Assembly (NCBI GenBank): GCA_016934635.1
Contig: JAFGSK010000067.1
Coordinates: 1 to 38,721 of the forward strand
Length of the DNA: 38,721 nt
Origin: Caldifarciminota bacterium
Lineage (GTDB): Bacteria > Hydrothermota > Tepidihabitantia > B3-TA06
Reading direction: 5' to 3'
Positions 38,721 through 38,721 of this stretch are shown piece by piece. Made by a program: the position numbers and the translations under genes. The notes below the pieces were generated by a model. That model made no database searches. It saw only the letters and a program-made list of their open reading frames with translations, and was not told the origin of the DNA. Each line of letters opens with the position of its first letter. The first letter of the stretch is position 1.

Positions 38721-38721
38721 G

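Overview
The window looks like a chromosomal segment of an uncultured anaerobic Gram-negative bacterium. A PorV/PorQ-type outer-membrane protein, two TonB-dependent receptors with paired lipoproteins and a PBP1A point to an outer membrane of the Bacteroidetes/FCB kind. A soluble Mvh hydrogenase with heterodisulfide-reductase subunits points to strict anaerobic H2 metabolism. That mixture suits candidate phyla of the WOR-3/Stahlbacteria kind, but the assignment is inference; no rRNA or tRNA was seen.

Layout. 1-4810: 3' end of a porV-like gene, then leftward genes for a DUF4015-type glycosidase-like protein, an endonuclease III homologue and a PBP1A. 5091-18357: a dense rightward array of about 30 copies of one ~120-residue SpoIIAA-like (PF11964-type) domain. 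By my reading 17 are intact, 2 have lost only the C-terminal signature and 11 are pseudogenes or remnants. A single MFS transporter gene interrupts the array, and two tiny genes for stand-alone HAMP-like coiled-coil modules are translationally coupled into it. 18382-18761: a self-contained 57-codon gene with promoter, structured leader and terminator. 19105-28154: a nine-gene unit hdrA-mvhD-mvhG-mvhA-protease-hdrC-hdrB-frdB-like-frdA-like. 28289-28927: a secreted or lipoprotein-like unknown. 29084-35699: a tandemly duplicated pair of TonB-dependent receptor plus DUF4249-like lipoprotein. 35722-38442: leftward genes for a GT4 glycosyltransferase and a Wzx-like flippase.

The novelty candidate is the array. 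Members share an N-terminal start of the form MKHxVxYDE, a central (L/I)(I/V)D(L/M/V)S strand, a conserved Arg in an (E/K)xxR(K/Q) motif, a (G/N)(A/P)SPxxRMxAK helix and a C-terminal FFKTEEEALAWLK signature. They fall into two sequence types, A and B, that are ordered A then B within operons ending in a HAMP-like gene. Most genes overlap by ATGA. Two operon heads carry a nearly identical leader: a strong promoter, spaced GTGTGTGAG elements, a GTGTGT/ACACAC hairpin and a 10-codon leader peptide whose stop touches the next ATG. I infer a multi-subunit signalling or scaffold system under rapid birth-and-death evolution, perhaps stressosome-like. The sequence does not show its output.

Promoters are strikingly uniform (TTGACA, usually 16 bases, TAnnnT). 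They help fix starts, for example hdrA at 19105 and the first receptor at 29084.
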